DNA of 64,000 nt from Natronorubrum thiooxidans (GCF_900156475.1 NZ_FTNR01000004.1:124001-188000), one strand, 5' to 3'; positions 10,129 to 19,707 are shown, numbered from the stretch's first letter. Program-made: numbers and translations. Notes: generated from the sequence alone by a model not told the origin.

Positions 10129-11064
10129 CTACGTCGCCGTCAGCGCCTCCTCGAGTCGCTCCTCGATCTCCTCAAGCTCGTCACGTAGTGGTTCGCCCTC
10201 GGCGTCCTCGAGTTCCGCGAGCCGGTTGGCAAGCCCCTGAAGCCGGGCGTACTTTTCGTCCTCGTCGACGCCGATTTTCTGGACGTAGACGTCTTCTGTG
10301 GTGTCGTAGACCTCGTCTGCGGAGAGATCGGTGACGGAGAGGACGACGTCCAGCTTTCTCGAGTCGACGCCAAGCACCCACTCGCGGGGGATGCCACGGT
10401 CATCGAGGGCGGCGAGGACGGTTTCGTCGGCTTTTGGCTGCCGACGAGTGCGGGTCGTCCGCCGGACCGTGCCAAAGTGGCCGTGGAGTTCCTGGTCGGG
10501 ACCGAGCCGCTCGAGCAGTTCGTCTCGAGCGCCGGTCCGAATCCCGTCGGCCCCGCGTTGTACGTCCGAGGCGAGGACGTAGTAGTCGGTCAGCGAGTCG
10601 GTCGCGAGCCCCTCGAGCGCCGACGGCTCATCTACCTCGAGGCGGTCGATAAGGTGAGCCAGCAACACCGCGTCATCGTGGACGCGCTCGGGCGGCGTCC
10701 GTGCCTCGGCTGCCGGGACGAGAAACGGACTCTCGCCGCCGGTGGCGTTCGCGGGTGCGTTGACGATCGTGTCGTCGTCGACGGTGTACGCCGCCGAGAG
10801 CGTGAGCACCGCGGCGTAGGGCTCGACACCCGGCTGGAGATCGTCGATCGCCATCGCCTGCCCCTCGAGTTGGTCGTCGAAGACGCCGAACTGCTCGCGC
10901 CAGAGCGGCCGCGTTTCGTCGCTGTCGCCGAACCGAACGACGATCCGGTCGGCCTCGATCGAGTCGACCGTGAACGGCCGCTCGGACAGCGGCGTCACCA
11001 GTTCGGCTCCGGATTCGATTGTGTCACACTGTGAGCGTAGTTCGGACCACGCGTCGTCGTTCAT
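10129..11064 (-). CDS. Hypothetical protein, 311 aa
   Basis: This is an acidic soluble protein of two apparent parts. Residues 1-170 are beta-rich (FTVDSIEADRIVVRFGDSDE, YAAVLTLSAAYTVDDDTIVN). The C-terminal part holds DETVLAALDDRGIPREWVLG, SRKLDVVLSVTDLSADEVYD and a coiled coil (LQGLANRLAELEDAEGEPL) at the end. It has no signal peptide or membrane segment. I do not recognise the family. It starts with ATG at 11064 and is preceded by palindromic repeat copy 2, which separates it from the purine permease. Confidence 0.65.
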   Translation of the reverse strand: MNDDAWSELRSQCDTIESGAELVTPLSERPFTVDSIEADRIVVRFGDSDETRPLWREQFGVFDDQLEGQAMAIDDLQPGVEPYAAVLTLSAAYTVDDDTIVNAPANATGGESPFLVPAAEARTPPERVHDDAVLLAHLIDRLEVDEPSALEGLATDSLTDYYVLASDVQRGADGIRTGARDELLERLGPDQELHGHFGTVRRTTRTRRQPKADETVLAALDDRGIPREWVLGVDSRKLDVVLSVTDLSADEVYDTTEDVYVQKIGVDEDEKYARLQGLANRLAELEDAEGEPLRDELEEIEERLEEALTAT

Positions 11065-11214
11065 GTCGTCTCTCTCCAACGGATGCGGACAAAAAGCAGC
11101 GGGTGCGCGTTCTGCGCGGTCGCGGATGGTGCTCTCGAGCGAAGCCACTTCACTTGAGGACGACGGTCGGATGGTTGTCGCTGACAATCCCGAGCGGGTA
11201 CTCGAGCGAGCGAA

Positions 11215-11290
11215 CTACTGTCGTCAATTACCACCGATCACCGACCCGCCTCTGGTGATCGGCGGTAACTCGTTACAGCAGACCGTATCA
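11215..11290. repeat. Palindromic intergenic repeat, family A copy 2
   Basis: The inverted repeat has a left arm CTACTGTCGTCAATTACCA continuing CCGATCACC, and a right arm GGTGATCGGCGGTAACTCG followed by TTACAGCAGACCGTATCA. The outer end matches copy 1 closely (GTTACAGCAGACCGTAT in both), while the inner stem has diverged (GATCACC in place of GCGACC). It lies downstream of the permease gene and upstream of the 311-aa gene. Confidence 0.7.
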
Positions 11291-11334
11291 GGGACCGAAC
11301 ACGAAGGCGAGCAGTCGCCGGCTCTCGAAATAGC

Positions 11335-12726
11335 TTAATCGTCGCTTGGGCCGACCGCAGCGTCGGGTTCCGATGTCGAACCCGTGTCGACGGCGTCGAA
11401 CAGCGGGCTCTGCTCGCCGGGGACGAACGTGTTGAGCAGGAGTGCCGACAGCGCCGTCATGATAACGGGTTCGCCAAAGAACGTTTCCGCCGCGTTTGGG
11501 AGTCCTGACAGGGCTTCTGGCGTCGTTGCGACGCCGAGGCCGAGACCGAGCGAGACGGCCACGATGACCATGTTCCGACGGTCGAGTTCGGTATGCAGGA
11601 CGATCAGGCGGACGCCGCTGGCGGCGACCATCCCGACCATCAGCAAGACGGCACCGCCAAAGACCGCGCTGGGGATGGTCGTCACGACGGCCCCCACCTT
11701 CGGGCTGAGACCGAGAATCGCGAGGATCACGCCGCTGATCCCGACGACGTGACGGCTCATCACACCCGTGAAGTTGACGATCCCGACGTTCTGGGAGAAC
11801 GACGTAATCGGGAACGCAGCGAAGATGGACCCGATCGAACTCAGGAGGCCGTCGTTGAACAGTCCACCACGGAACTCCTCGTCGGTCGGGTTGCGGCCCT
11901 CAGCGGCCGTGACACCCGACATGTCGCCGACCGTTTCCATCGCGGAGACGAGAAAGAGGAAGGCAAAGACGACGATTGCGACCGGTTCGAACTCGAAGCC
12001 GAATCGGGTCGGCGACGGGACGGCGACCCAGGCGGCGTTGCCGACGGGCGAGAAGTCGACGAGTCCGAGCGCGACGGCGACGATGTAGCCGATACCGATG
12101 GCGGCGAGGATACTCAACAGTCGTGTGACACCCGCGGTAAACATGTTGAGTCCTACCGCGATGGCCAACACGAGCGCAGCCAGTCCGATGTGGTGGAGCG
12201 CGCCGAATTCGCCGGCTTCCTCCGCTGCAGCACCACCTGCAGCGTAATCCATACCGACCGGAATGAGATACAGGCCGATGATGACGACGACGAGACCGGT
12301 CACCAGTGGCGGGAAGAAGGGGTTGATGCGTTTGAACTGCCAGCCGATGAGTCCCTCGACTGTGAACCCGGTAACGAGGATCGCCCCGAACACCGCGGCC
12401 ATCCCGTAATCGACGCCGATCGTGATCGCCGCGCCGACGAACGTGAAACTCGAGCCCATCACGATCGGCAGTCGTGCGCCGACCGGGCCGACGGTGTAGG
12501 CCTGGACGACCGTCGCCAGACCGGAAAACAGCAGCACCATCTGTACGATGTACGCCGTGTCAGCAGGGTCGAGGCCAACACCACCGGCGACGACGAACGC
12601 CACGGCCGTCGCCGGGACGATCATCACGGCGACGTGTTGGAGACCCAGTAAGATCGACTTCGGCCACGGCGGTCTGTCGTCGAGTTCGTATTCGAGTTGA
12701 ATGCTCCCGTCCGTATCGTTTGCCAT
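11335..12726 (-). CDS. NCS2 family purine/xanthine (or uracil) permease
   Basis: This 463-residue polytopic membrane protein imports nucleobases with cations. It has 12-14 hydrophobic segments and family signatures: LLGLQHVAVMIVPATAVAF at the first helix, ARLPIVMGSSFTFVGAAITI (half-helix region 3), FPITSFSQNVGIVNFTGVMS (the Q-N motif of region 10) and a conserved FGEP loop. I chose ATG 12726 (MANDTDGSIQLEYELDDRP). The upstream gene on the same strand encodes a purine phosphoribosyltransferase-like protein, which favours a purine substrate and salvage role. The gap before the gene contains small palindromes that could be operator sites. Confidence 0.85.
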   Translation of the reverse strand: MANDTDGSIQLEYELDDRPPWPKSILLGLQHVAVMIVPATAVAFVVAGGVGLDPADTAYIVQMVLLFSGLATVVQAYTVGPVGARLPIVMGSSFTFVGAAITIGVDYGMAAVFGAILVTGFTVEGLIGWQFKRINPFFPPLVTGLVVVIIGLYLIPVGMDYAAGGAAAEEAGEFGALHHIGLAALVLAIAVGLNMFTAGVTRLLSILAAIGIGYIVAVALGLVDFSPVGNAAWVAVPSPTRFGFEFEPVAIVVFAFLFLVSAMETVGDMSGVTAAEGRNPTDEEFRGGLFNDGLLSSIGSIFAAFPITSFSQNVGIVNFTGVMSRHVVGISGVILAILGLSPKVGAVVTTIPSAVFGGAVLLMVGMVAASGVRLIVLHTELDRRNMVIVAVSLGLGLGVATTPEALSGLPNAAETFFGEPVIMTALSALLLNTFVPGEQSPLFDAVDTGSTSEPDAAVGPSDD

Positions 12727-12798
12727 GCTATACGCGCCCTGTAGCGAATTGAACCACAAAAAGTCTCGTATCTATGCCTACTACGTGTCTCATCTGCT

Positions 12799-12819
12799 GT
12801 GAAAATATTCACATATGTG
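12799..12819. promoter_or_regulatory. Overlapping small palindromes before the purine permease
   Basis: The 190-bp gap between the phosphoribosyltransferase and permease genes holds an AT-rich island. GTGAAAATATTCAC (arms GTGAA/TTCAC) is followed by the perfect 10-bp palindrome CACATATGTG. Such an island about 75-90 bases before the permease start is a plausible regulator binding site. No regulator is known from this window, so this remains a suggestion. Confidence 0.35.
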
Positions 12820-12918
12820 GATACTCAATCGACACTCCATTCGCGTGCCGTTGACACCACTCGCGAGCTCGAGCGGCTCACACTGCTCGCGTCTGCCCCA
12901 CCAGTCGGACTGCAGGAT

Positions 12919-13464
12919 TTAGTGGACGGTCACTTCGCCGTCTTCGACGGTGATATCGATCAGGCTCGTCGCCTCGAACTCGGTGTCGTCCAGTGCGGAC
13001 GGTCCGACCTTCCGCATCACGACGGCGATATCGACGATCTCAGCACCGATATCGTCTAACGCGTTACAGATGGCTGCCAGCGTCCCACCCGTCGAGAGCA
13101 TGTCGTCGACGATGACGACGCGATCCCCGTCCTCGACGTCGTTGATGTACATCTCAGACTCCGAGTAGCCCGTCTCCTGGTGCAACGAGACTTCGCCCTC
13201 GAGGCCGTATGCTCGCTTGCGGATGACGACCAGCGGAATGTCGGTTTGCAACGACAGCGCGGTCGCGAGGTGAATGCCCATCGCCTCGGGAGCGACGATC
13301 TTGTCGACGTTCAGGTCGATCGTCCGCATGACCTCGACGACGACCTCCCGCAACAGGTCGGGATCGAGTCTCGGAACGCCGTTGCTGATCGGATGCACGA
13401 GGTACTCGTAGCCGTCTTTGTCGATAATCGGTGCGTCGTCAAGCGATGCGAGGAGTCTCTCCAT
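12919..13464 (-). CDS. hpt: Purine phosphoribosyltransferase-like protein (HGPRTase-like)
   Basis: This 181-residue type I phosphoribosyltransferase has the PRPP-binding loop [20 protein letters not shown] and an upstream [20 protein letters not shown] segment. It ends [12 protein letters not shown]. It matches the haloarchaeal hypoxanthine/guanine (or adenine) phosphoribosyltransferase-like group, in which the base specificity is uncertain. The start is ATG 13464 ([18 protein letters not shown]). It lies just upstream of the NCS2 permease on the same strand: a purine uptake and salvage pair. Confidence 0.82.
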   Translation of the reverse strand: MERLLASLDDAPIIDKDGYEYLVHPISNGVPRLDPDLLREVVVEVMRTIDLNVDKIVAPEAMGIHLATALSLQTDIPLVVIRKRAYGLEGEVSLHQETGYSESEMYINDVEDGDRVVIVDDMLSTGGTLAAICNALDDIGAEIVDIAVVMRKVGPSALDDTEFEATSLIDITVEDGEVTVH

Positions 13465-13542
13465 GGAGACGATTGGGGAAATCGAGGCAAAAACGGTTCG
13501 TTCTCGGCGTCTCACGCCTTCGACTCGAGCGTGTCCTCCCTA

Positions 13543-14289
13543 TCAGGGAAGCGAGACGTCGTCCAGTTCGATCCGCGTCGACTCGGGAACTGACTCGCTC
13601 GAGACCGCATACGCGCCGTCCTCGGTTGCCGTCTCCGCGTCGTCGCCCGCCAGCACGATCACACCCTCCGCGAGCAACGGCGTGAGGACGCCCGCAACCA
13701 CGGCTCGAGGATCCGAAAGCGGCGCGCGAACAACCACGCGGTCGCCGGCCTCGAGCCCATAGTCGTCGATCAGTTCGGCTGCGGCCTCGAGTGCCGTTTT
13801 GTGAGTGACGGTTCGATCGCCGTCGGTCAACAGCACCGTCTCTGGGTCGATGTCCAGCGGCGGAAACGAGGGGTTCTCGCTCCAGACACCGGCGTCGAAA
13901 TGGTGAATGTCGGGTTCAGTCGGTTTCGCCCCGTAGCCGACTCGCTGGGCACCACGCGGAAGGTCGTAGCGTCCGGCCTCGAGGTCGTCGACCGGCGCGA
14001 CGAGCGCCCGGACATCGTCTACGTCCGTGAGGTCGGTCGGTGGCTCGAACCGTGTGGTCCCCTCGAGCATCGAAGTGCCGAGAAAGGCGAGCAGCGCGAG
14101 CGGGTTCTCCCCGACGATGCCGACGGTGACGCCCTTGCGAACGCCCGAATGTCGCAGGAAGTTCCCGGCTTTCCAGGACGTCGTACACAGCCAGTGGTGG
14201 TCGAACTCGCGGCCCGTCGCATCGACGAGTGCCGTGCGATCGTCCCGGAGTTCACGCGTGAGAAGTTCGTCGACTGTCACGGCGGTCAT
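13543..14289 (-). CDS. Short ANL (AMP-forming acyl-CoA ligase)-like protein
   Basis: This 248-residue protein resembles only the N-terminal part of AMP-forming ligases. It has DRTALVDATGREFDHHWLCT, GNFLRHSGVRKGVTVGIVGE, NPLALLAFLGTSMLEGTT, VLLTDGDRTVTHKTALEAA and LEAGDRVVVRAPLSDPRAV. The ATP-binding P-loop (TSGTTGxPK) and the A8-A10 C-terminal motifs are absent, so it should not be an active ligase. The frame is intact and codon use is normal, which argues for a maintained non-catalytic paralogue rather than a fresh truncation. Confidence 0.65.
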   Translation of the reverse strand: MTAVTVDELLTRELRDDRTALVDATGREFDHHWLCTTSWKAGNFLRHSGVRKGVTVGIVGENPLALLAFLGTSMLEGTTRFEPPTDLTDVDDVRALVAPVDDLEAGRYDLPRGAQRVGYGAKPTEPDIHHFDAGVWSENPSFPPLDIDPETVLLTDGDRTVTHKTALEAAAELIDDYGLEAGDRVVVRAPLSDPRAVVAGVLTPLLAEGVIVLAGDDAETATEDGAYAVSSESVPESTRIELDDVSLP

Positions 14290-14383
14290 ACATCGTCCTC
14301 AGTACCCAGCCGAAAAAAGCGCGCCGACTCGAGGCCAACGGATGCCCGTCATACGACGGCGGTGTCACACGCGCGGTCGTCTG

Positions 14384-14983
14384 TCAGTCGTCCGCGGCCG
14401 CGGGAGCAGTGTCGGCGTGATCGATCTCGGTGCCCAGACAGTCGAGGAACTCGGCGAGCCACTCGGGGTGATCCGGCCACGCCTGTCCCGTCACCAGGTT
14501 CCCGTCGCGTGTTACCTCGCCCGTCCACTCCCCGCCCGCACCGCGGACGTCGGCCTCGAGCGCCGGATAGCCGGTACAGGTCCGTCCCTCGAGGACGTCC
14601 GCAGCGGCGAGGATCTGGACGCCATGACAGACCGCCGCGACGGGTTTCTCCGCCTCGAAGAAGTGCTGGACGATCTCGAGGACCTCGTCGTATGTTCGGA
14701 GATACTCGGGCGCGCGGCCGCCTGGGACGACCAGTGCGTCGTACTCGCTGGGGTCGACGGCGTCGAAATCGTGGTTCAACTCGAAGTTGTGCCCCGGCTT
14801 TTCGGTATAGGTCTGGTCACCCTCGAAGTCGTGGACGGCGGTCGGACAGGTGTCGCCGGCTGCTTTCTCCGGACAGACGGCGTGGACGTCGTGGCCGACC
14901 ATCTCGAGTGCCTGAAACGGAACCATTACCTCGTAGTCCTCGACGTAATCGCCGGCGAGGAGCAGGATCTGTTGTGCTGTCAT
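14384..14983 (-). CDS. DJ-1/PfpI family protein
   Basis: This 199-residue member of the DJ-1/PfpI class I glutamine-amidotransferase-like superfamily has a nucleophile elbow [14 protein letters not shown] with Cys119 and His120, the conserved Glu18 in GDYVEDYE, and [16 protein letters not shown]. Related proteins are proteases, chaperones or glyoxalases, and the activity here cannot be decided. The first residues ([20 protein letters not shown]) and the ATG at 14983 fit the family's normal start. The C-terminal tail is Ala/Asp-rich. Confidence 0.85.
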   Translation of the reverse strand: MTAQQILLLAGDYVEDYEVMVPFQALEMVGHDVHAVCPEKAAGDTCPTAVHDFEGDQTYTEKPGHNFELNHDFDAVDPSEYDALVVPGGRAPEYLRTYDEVLEIVQHFFEAEKPVAAVCHGVQILAAADVLEGRTCTGYPALEADVRGAGGEWTGEVTRDGNLVTGQAWPDHPEWLAEFLDCLGTEIDHADTAPAAADD

Positions 14984-15146
14984 TGGTATCCGTCCGGTAC
15001 TACGGTCGCATCAGTCATAACGTCTGTTAGGCGATACCATGACACTTACCCTGGCGGACGTGTACTGCTTGCGTGACTAATCGCGGTCGTGTGCGCGAAC
15101 AGCAACGAACACGTCACGAGGTACTGACGAGGACGTCGAAGACGAC

Positions 15147-16313
15147 CTAGAACGCCCGCTTGATCTTCTCGAAGAAGCCTTCCTTGACTTCGATCTCGTC
15201 GCCGCCGGCCTCGGCGAACGCCTCGAGAGCATCGCGCTGTTCCTCGTTTAAGCTCTCGGGGGTGACGATCTGTACCGTCACGTAGAGGTCACCCTGTCCG
15301 CGGCCGCGAAGTCTCGGCATGCCCTTGTCCTCGAGGCGGAACGTCTCTCCGCTCTGGGTCCCCTGTGGAATCTCGAGTTCGACGGAGCCGTCGAGCGTCG
15401 GCACTTCGACGGTGTCACCGAAGGTGACCTGCGGGAACGAGACGGCGAGTCGGTGTCGAAGGTCGTCGCCCTCGCGTTCGAACGTGTCGTGCTCGCGGAC
15501 CGAGACGTCGATCAGCAGGTCGCCGCGACGGCCGCCCTCGGGACTGGGCGCGCCTTCGCCTTCCATCCGGAGTGTCTGGCCGTCCTGAATGCCCGGCGGG
15601 ACCTCGACGGTTAGCGTGGCCTCGCTGCGAACGTAGCCCTCGCCGCGACACTCGTCGCAGGTCTCGGAGTACAGCGTTCCCTCGCCTTCACACTGTGGAC
15701 ACGTGGTCGTCTGCTGGACTCGCCCCAGTGGCGTCTGCTGGACCTGGGTCACCTGGCCGCGGCCCTGACACTTCGAACAGGTCTCGGCGTCCGCGTCTGC
15801 TGGATGCCCCCTCCCATCACAGACCTCACACTCCTCGGGTCGCTCGACGGTGAACTGCTTTTCGGCACCCGCAAACGCCTGCTCGAGATCGATCTCGAGT
15901 TCGGTTCGGAGGTCACGACCTTTCCGTGGTCGTCGTCGCCCGCGGCCGCCACCGCCGCCGCCGAAGACCTGCTCGAAGATGTCGCCGAGTCCGCCGCCGC
16001 CCATGCCGCCACCGCCGCCCATCCCGCCGAACGGGCCACCCCCCATCCCGCCGGCACCGGCGTCACCGGCGTCGAAGCCGTGCTTTTCGGCTTGTTCGTA
16101 GCGGTCGTGGCCCATCCGGTCGTAGGCCTGGCGCTTTTCCTCGTCGGTCAGGACCTGCTTTGCCTTCTGGATCTTCTTGAACTTCTCTTCGGCGTCAGGG
16201 TCGTCGCTGACGTCCGGATGGTACTCCGTGGCCTTCGTCCGGTACGCCTGTTTGATCTCCTCAGTCGACGCGTCGGAACTCACGCCGAGCACGTCATAGA
16301 AGTCCTCGCTCAT
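15147..16313 (-). CDS. dnaJ: Chaperone DnaJ
   Basis: This 388-residue type I J-domain protein has the J domain at residues 1-70 with the HPD tripeptide (YHPDVSDD), a Gly/Phe-rich linker GGMGGGPFGGMGGGGGMGGG, and four zinc-binding repeats (CEVCDGRG, CSKCQGRG, CPQCEGEG, CDECRGEG). The client-binding domains follow, with a GDLYVTVQI block. It stimulates DnaK ATP hydrolysis and delivers unfolded proteins. It is the last gene of the grpE-dnaK-dnaJ group on this strand, separated from dnaK by about 330 bp that contain hairpins, so it probably has its own promoter as well. Confidence 0.96.
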   Translation of the reverse strand: MSEDFYDVLGVSSDASTEEIKQAYRTKATEYHPDVSDDPDAEEKFKKIQKAKQVLTDEEKRQAYDRMGHDRYEQAEKHGFDAGDAGAGGMGGGPFGGMGGGGGMGGGGLGDIFEQVFGGGGGGRGRRRPRKGRDLRTELEIDLEQAFAGAEKQFTVERPEECEVCDGRGHPADADAETCSKCQGRGQVTQVQQTPLGRVQQTTTCPQCEGEGTLYSETCDECRGEGYVRSEATLTVEVPPGIQDGQTLRMEGEGAPSPEGGRRGDLLIDVSVREHDTFEREGDDLRHRLAVSFPQVTFGDTVEVPTLDGSVELEIPQGTQSGETFRLEDKGMPRLRGRGQGDLYVTVQIVTPESLNEEQRDALEAFAEAGGDEIEVKEGFFEKIKRAF

Positions 16314-16645
16314 TCGTTGTCACACCGATACTCGGTTGAACCACTTGAAACGAACGTTCCAGCACCGAACTGTTTCCGCGTCGGGTTCGACTGTGGCGAA
16401 CCGCTTGCGCAAAAACGTCGATGAAAAAGGCCACTCGCAGGTCAATACATTGTCAGACGGAGTCTGACGGGCTGACGAAAACGACTCAGTCTTTGTCGTC
16501 TTCAGCTACTTCGAAAACTCACTTCGTTCGTTTTCGAAACTACGGAAGGCTCACTTCGTTCACCTTCCGAGCCGACGAAGACTCGTCCTTTCAGTCCTCG
16601 TCTTCGTCGACGTCGTCAGACTGCGTCTGACGGGCTGAAGACGAC
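16314..16645. other. Gap between dnaK and dnaJ with hairpin cluster
   Basis: This 332-bp stretch has no credible gene. It holds four short inverted repeats in a row at 16452-16468, 16510-16538, 16543-16569 and 16615-16631 (see separate entry). The remaining 130 bp next to dnaJ should contain its promoter. Confidence 0.7.
16452..16631. repeat. Cluster of four hairpins after dnaK
   Basis: The hairpins are: GTCAGAC-GGA-GTCTGAC at 16452-16468; TTCGAAAAC/GTTTTCGAA at 16510-16538; CGGAAGG/CCTTCCG at 16543-16569; and a second GTCAGAC-TGC-GTCTGAC at 16615-16631. The two middle hairpins share the loop CTCACTTCGTTC. The outer two are near-copies flanked by the same GGGCTGA sequence. The cluster lies 15 bases after the dnaK stop and may act as terminator or mRNA processing signal, or be repeat-derived. 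Confidence 0.65.
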
Positions 16646-18556
16646 TTACTCGTCGTCTTCAACGTCTTCGAAGTCCGCATCAACGAACTCCTCGCCCTCG
16701 TCGCCTGCTGCGCCGCCTGGACCTGGGTTCGGACCGCCACCCATGCCGCCCATGCCGGCACCTGCGCCCGCCGCACCGCCCGCTGCGCCGCCAGCGCCTG
16801 CCGCACCAGCCTGTTGCTGGTAGATCTGCTTGCCGATCTCCTGAAGCTCTTTGCTCAGGCTCTCGGTCGCCTCCTCGATGGCTTCGGCGTCCGCATCGCT
16901 GTCGTCGATGGTTTCCTCGAGTTCCTCGACGGCTGCCTCGATGTCTCCACGAAGGTCGTCGTCGACCTCCTCTTCGTTCTCCTCGAGCAGCGTCTCGGCG
17001 CGCTGGATCGTCGCTTCGGCCGTGTTGCGGGCCTCAATGCGCTCGCGTTTCTGTTTGTCCTCTTCGGCGTGTTTCTCGGCTTCGGCCTGCATCTCGTCGA
17101 TTTCGGCGTCGGAGAGGCCGGCACCGCCCTCGATGGTGATCTCCTCGCTTGCGCCGGTCCCCTTGTCCTCCGCACTCACGTTGACGATGCCGTTCTCGTC
17201 GATGGAGAACGTAACCTCGATCTGTGGGGTCCCAGCCGGTGCTGGCGGGATGTCGGTCAGGTGGAACTCGCCGAGCATCTCGTTTTTCTGTGCGAGTTCA
17301 CGCTCGCCCTGGAAGACGCGGACTTGCACGGAGGTCTGGTTGTCCGCCGCGGTCGTGAAGATCTTCGACTCCTCGGTCGGAATCGTCGTGTTCTTCTCGA
17401 TGAGTCGCTCGAAGAGGCCACCCTTGACCTCGATGCCCAGCGAGAGCGGCGTGACGTCGAGCAGGACGATGTCGTCGACCTCGCCGCCGAGGACCCCACC
17501 CTGAATCGCCGCGCCCAGCGAGACGGCCTCGTCGGGGTTGACGTTCTTCTGGGGCTCTTTGCCCGTCAACTCTTCGACCTTCTCGCCGACCTGTGGCATT
17601 CGGGTCGAGCCACCGACGAGTAGCACTTCGTCGATGTCGTCTTTGCTGTATCCGGCGTCCTCGAGTGCCTGCTCGGTCGGCTCGACGGTGCGCTCGATCA
17701 GGTCACTGGTCAGCGACTCGAACTTGGCGCGAGTCATGGACTCCTCGAGGTGGATCGGACCGTCGTCGGTCGCCGTAATAAAGGGCAGATTGATCTCGGT
17801 CTCCTTGCGCGAGGAGAGTTCGATCTTGGCCTCTTCGGCGGCGTCTTTGAGCCGCTGGAGGGCCTGCCGGTCCTCGCGGAGGTCCATGCCGTGTTCGGCT
17901 TCGAACTCCTCGGCGAGCCAGTCGATGATGGCCTCGTCCCAGTCGTCGCCACCGAGATCGTTGTCACCGTTCGTTGCGACGACTTCGTAGACACCGCCGC
18001 CGAGATCGAGAATCGAGACGTCGAAGGTGCCACCACCGAGGTCGTAGACGAGCACGGTCTGGTCGGAGTCGTCGTCGAGACCGTAGGCCATCGACGCAGC
18101 CGTCGGCTCGTTGATGATGCGCTCAACCTCGAAGCCGGCGATCTCGCCGGCGTCTTTGGTCGCCTGGCGCTGTCGGTCCGAGAAGTACGCGGGGACCGTG
18201 ATGACAGCTTTCTCTACCTCATCACCGAGATACTCCTCGGCGTCGCGTTTGATCTTCTGGAGGATCATCGCCGAGATCTGCTCGGGCGTATACTCCTCGT
18301 CGTCGATCTCGACGGTGTAGTCGTCCTCGCCGATGTGGCGTTTGATCGAGGCGATCGTCTTTTCGGGGTTCTGGATCGCCTGATTCTTCGCCGGTTTGCC
18401 GACGAGTCGCTCGTCGTCGTCGGTAAACGCGACGACGGAGGGCGTCGTCCGCTCACCTTCGGCGTTGACGATGATCTCCGGGTCGCCACCTTCCATCACC
18501 GCGAACGCGCTGTTCGTCGTCCCAAGGTCAATTCCGAGAATTTTGTTGCTCGCCAT
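16646..18556 (-). CDS. dnaK: Chaperone DnaK (Hsp70)
   Basis: This 636-residue Hsp70 has the ATPase phosphate-1 motif [19 protein letters not shown] at the N-terminus, [14 protein letters not shown] (phosphate 2) and [20 protein letters not shown] (adenosine site), then the substrate-binding domain with [14 protein letters not shown]. The lid is followed by a Gly/Ala-rich linker and a very acidic C-terminus ending FEDVEDDE. It refolds proteins together with DnaJ and GrpE, both encoded next to it. A TATA-like element lies about 30 bases before the ATG at 18556. Archaeal DnaK was acquired from bacteria long ago; codon use here is fully haloarchaeal. Confidence 0.97.
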   Translation of the reverse strand: MASNKILGIDLGTTNSAFAVMEGGDPEIIVNAEGERTTPSVVAFTDDDERLVGKPAKNQAIQNPEKTIASIKRHIGEDDYTVEIDDEEYTPEQISAMILQKIKRDAEEYLGDEVEKAVITVPAYFSDRQRQATKDAGEIAGFEVERIINEPTAASMAYGLDDDSDQTVLVYDLGGGTFDVSILDLGGGVYEVVATNGDNDLGGDDWDEAIIDWLAEEFEAEHGMDLREDRQALQRLKDAAEEAKIELSSRKETEINLPFITATDDGPIHLEESMTRAKFESLTSDLIERTVEPTEQALEDAGYSKDDIDEVLLVGGSTRMPQVGEKVEELTGKEPQKNVNPDEAVSLGAAIQGGVLGGEVDDIVLLDVTPLSLGIEVKGGLFERLIEKNTTIPTEESKIFTTAADNQTSVQVRVFQGERELAQKNEMLGEFHLTDIPPAPAGTPQIEVTFSIDENGIVNVSAEDKGTGASEEITIEGGAGLSDAEIDEMQAEAEKHAEEDKQKRERIEARNTAEATIQRAETLLEENEEEVDDDLRGDIEAAVEELEETIDDSDADAEAIEEATESLSKELQEIGKQIYQQQAGAAGAGGAAGGAAGAGAGMGGMGGGPNPGPGGAAGDEGEEFVDADFEDVEDDE

Positions 18557-18581
18557 CGTGGGGGGCTATTGTGCGCACTTT

Positions 18582-18589
18582 GTTTTAAA
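18582..18589 (-). promoter_or_regulatory. TATA box of dnaK
   Basis: On the minus strand the sequence TTTAAAAC is centred about 30 bases before the dnaK ATG at 18556, which fits an archaeal TATA box with a very short or absent leader. Confidence 0.6.
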
Positions 18590-18721
18590 GCTTACTAGGG
18601 CGTATTGCGAGTCGAATAAAATACAGCGAAACAACGATAGACGCCACTCTCGAGGGGGTTAAACGGTCGAAACAGAATTCAGCAAAATCGGACCGGAGCT
18701 GTCAGACGCCGATAGACTCCG

Positions 18722-19678
18722 TCAGTCGGTCGTTTCGTCGGCCGCGTCCTCGTCGCCGGCTCCGCCATCGTCGCTATCGGCGGCCGTCTCCGAGTCGTTT
18801 TCGTCCACATCGCCCTCGAGTTCACCGTTCGAGACGGTCACCTGTGCGTTCTGGATGACCTTCTCGCCCATCTCGTAGCCGGGCGTAAAGACGTCGGCGA
18901 TGGTCCCCTCGGGCTGGGCGCTGTCGACTTGCATCATGACTTCGTGGCGCTGTGGATCGCTCTCGGTGCCGGGCTCGGGGTCGATCTCCGAAACGTTCTC
19001 GTCCTCGAGTACTCGGTCGAACTCGCGGAGTGTCATCTCGACGCCATCACGGAGGCTGTCAGCGTCGCCGCTTTCTTCCTCCAAGGCGCGTTTCATGTTG
19101 TCGCGGACACCGAGCAATCGTTCGACGAGGTCCTCGGTGGCGCGATCTTTGATCTGCTGTTGGCGCTTTTTCGCGCGTTTCTTGTAGTTCTGGAAATCGG
19201 CCTGCTTGCGCTTGAGCCGACTCTGAAGGTCGTCGATCTCGGTGTTGGCTTCCTCGAGGTCGTCCTGTAACTCCCCGATGGTCTCGGCCTGTTCTGCGAC
19301 GCGCTCGGAAAGATCCTCGAGTTCCTCGCGCTGGTCGGCGACGGTAGCGTTTACCGCCCGGGCGTCCTCGACGACGGCGGTGACCTGGTGGGCGAGGTCG
19401 TCGTCGTACTCGCTGACGCGATCCAGGAGTTCCTGGACGTCTGCGCTGGTTTCCGGGATGGCCGCCTCGGCGTTCGACGCCGCTACCGAACCGGTAGTTG
19501 TCTCCTTGTTCGACTCGCTCTCCTCGGCTGGTGAGTCCGTGCCGGGTGAGTCGGCTTCGACGGCCGATCCGTCCGGCCCACTCGCTCCAGACTCGACGTC
19601 GGCCGTCTCGCCGTCGTCGGATTGCTCCTCGGACGGGACACCCTGGGCCGTCGCGTTCGTGCCCTCGTCTTCGCTCAT
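18722..19678 (-). CDS. grpE: Nucleotide exchange factor GrpE
   Basis: This 318-residue GrpE is longer than bacterial proteins because of a roughly 100-residue acidic, disordered N-terminus (SESNKETTTGSVAASNAEAA region). The long coiled coil follows (EELEDLSERVAEQAETIGEL, DDLQSRLKRKQADFQNYKKR). The C-terminal beta domain has VMMQVDSAQPEGTIADVFTP and GYEMGEKVIQNAQVTVS, the conserved GrpE signature. It releases ADP from DnaK. The start is ATG 19678 with a TATA-like TTTTATT centred 26 bases upstream, so the transcript is probably leaderless and begins the grpE-dnaK-dnaJ region. Confidence 0.93.
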   Translation of the reverse strand: MSEDEGTNATAQGVPSEEQSDDGETADVESGASGPDGSAVEADSPGTDSPAEESESNKETTTGSVAASNAEAAIPETSADVQELLDRVSEYDDDLAHQVTAVVEDARAVNATVADQREELEDLSERVAEQAETIGELQDDLEEANTEIDDLQSRLKRKQADFQNYKKRAKKRQQQIKDRATEDLVERLLGVRDNMKRALEEESGDADSLRDGVEMTLREFDRVLEDENVSEIDPEPGTESDPQRHEVMMQVDSAQPEGTIADVFTPGYEMGEKVIQNAQVTVSNGELEGDVDENDSETAADSDDGGAGDEDAADETTD

Positions 19679-19700
19679 GTGCCAGTCAACGAACAGCGAT

Positions 19701-19707
19701 AATAAAA
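19701..19707 (-). promoter_or_regulatory. TATA box of grpE
   Basis: The minus-strand TTTTATT is centred 26 bases before the ATG at 19678, the standard archaeal spacing for a leaderless message. Confidence 0.6.

Noticed and set aside
11593-12651. Long plus-strand frame opposite the purine permease
   Set aside because: Its sequence is Asp/Arg/His-rich with no domain, the mirror of a membrane protein gene. The permease motifs are on the minus strand.
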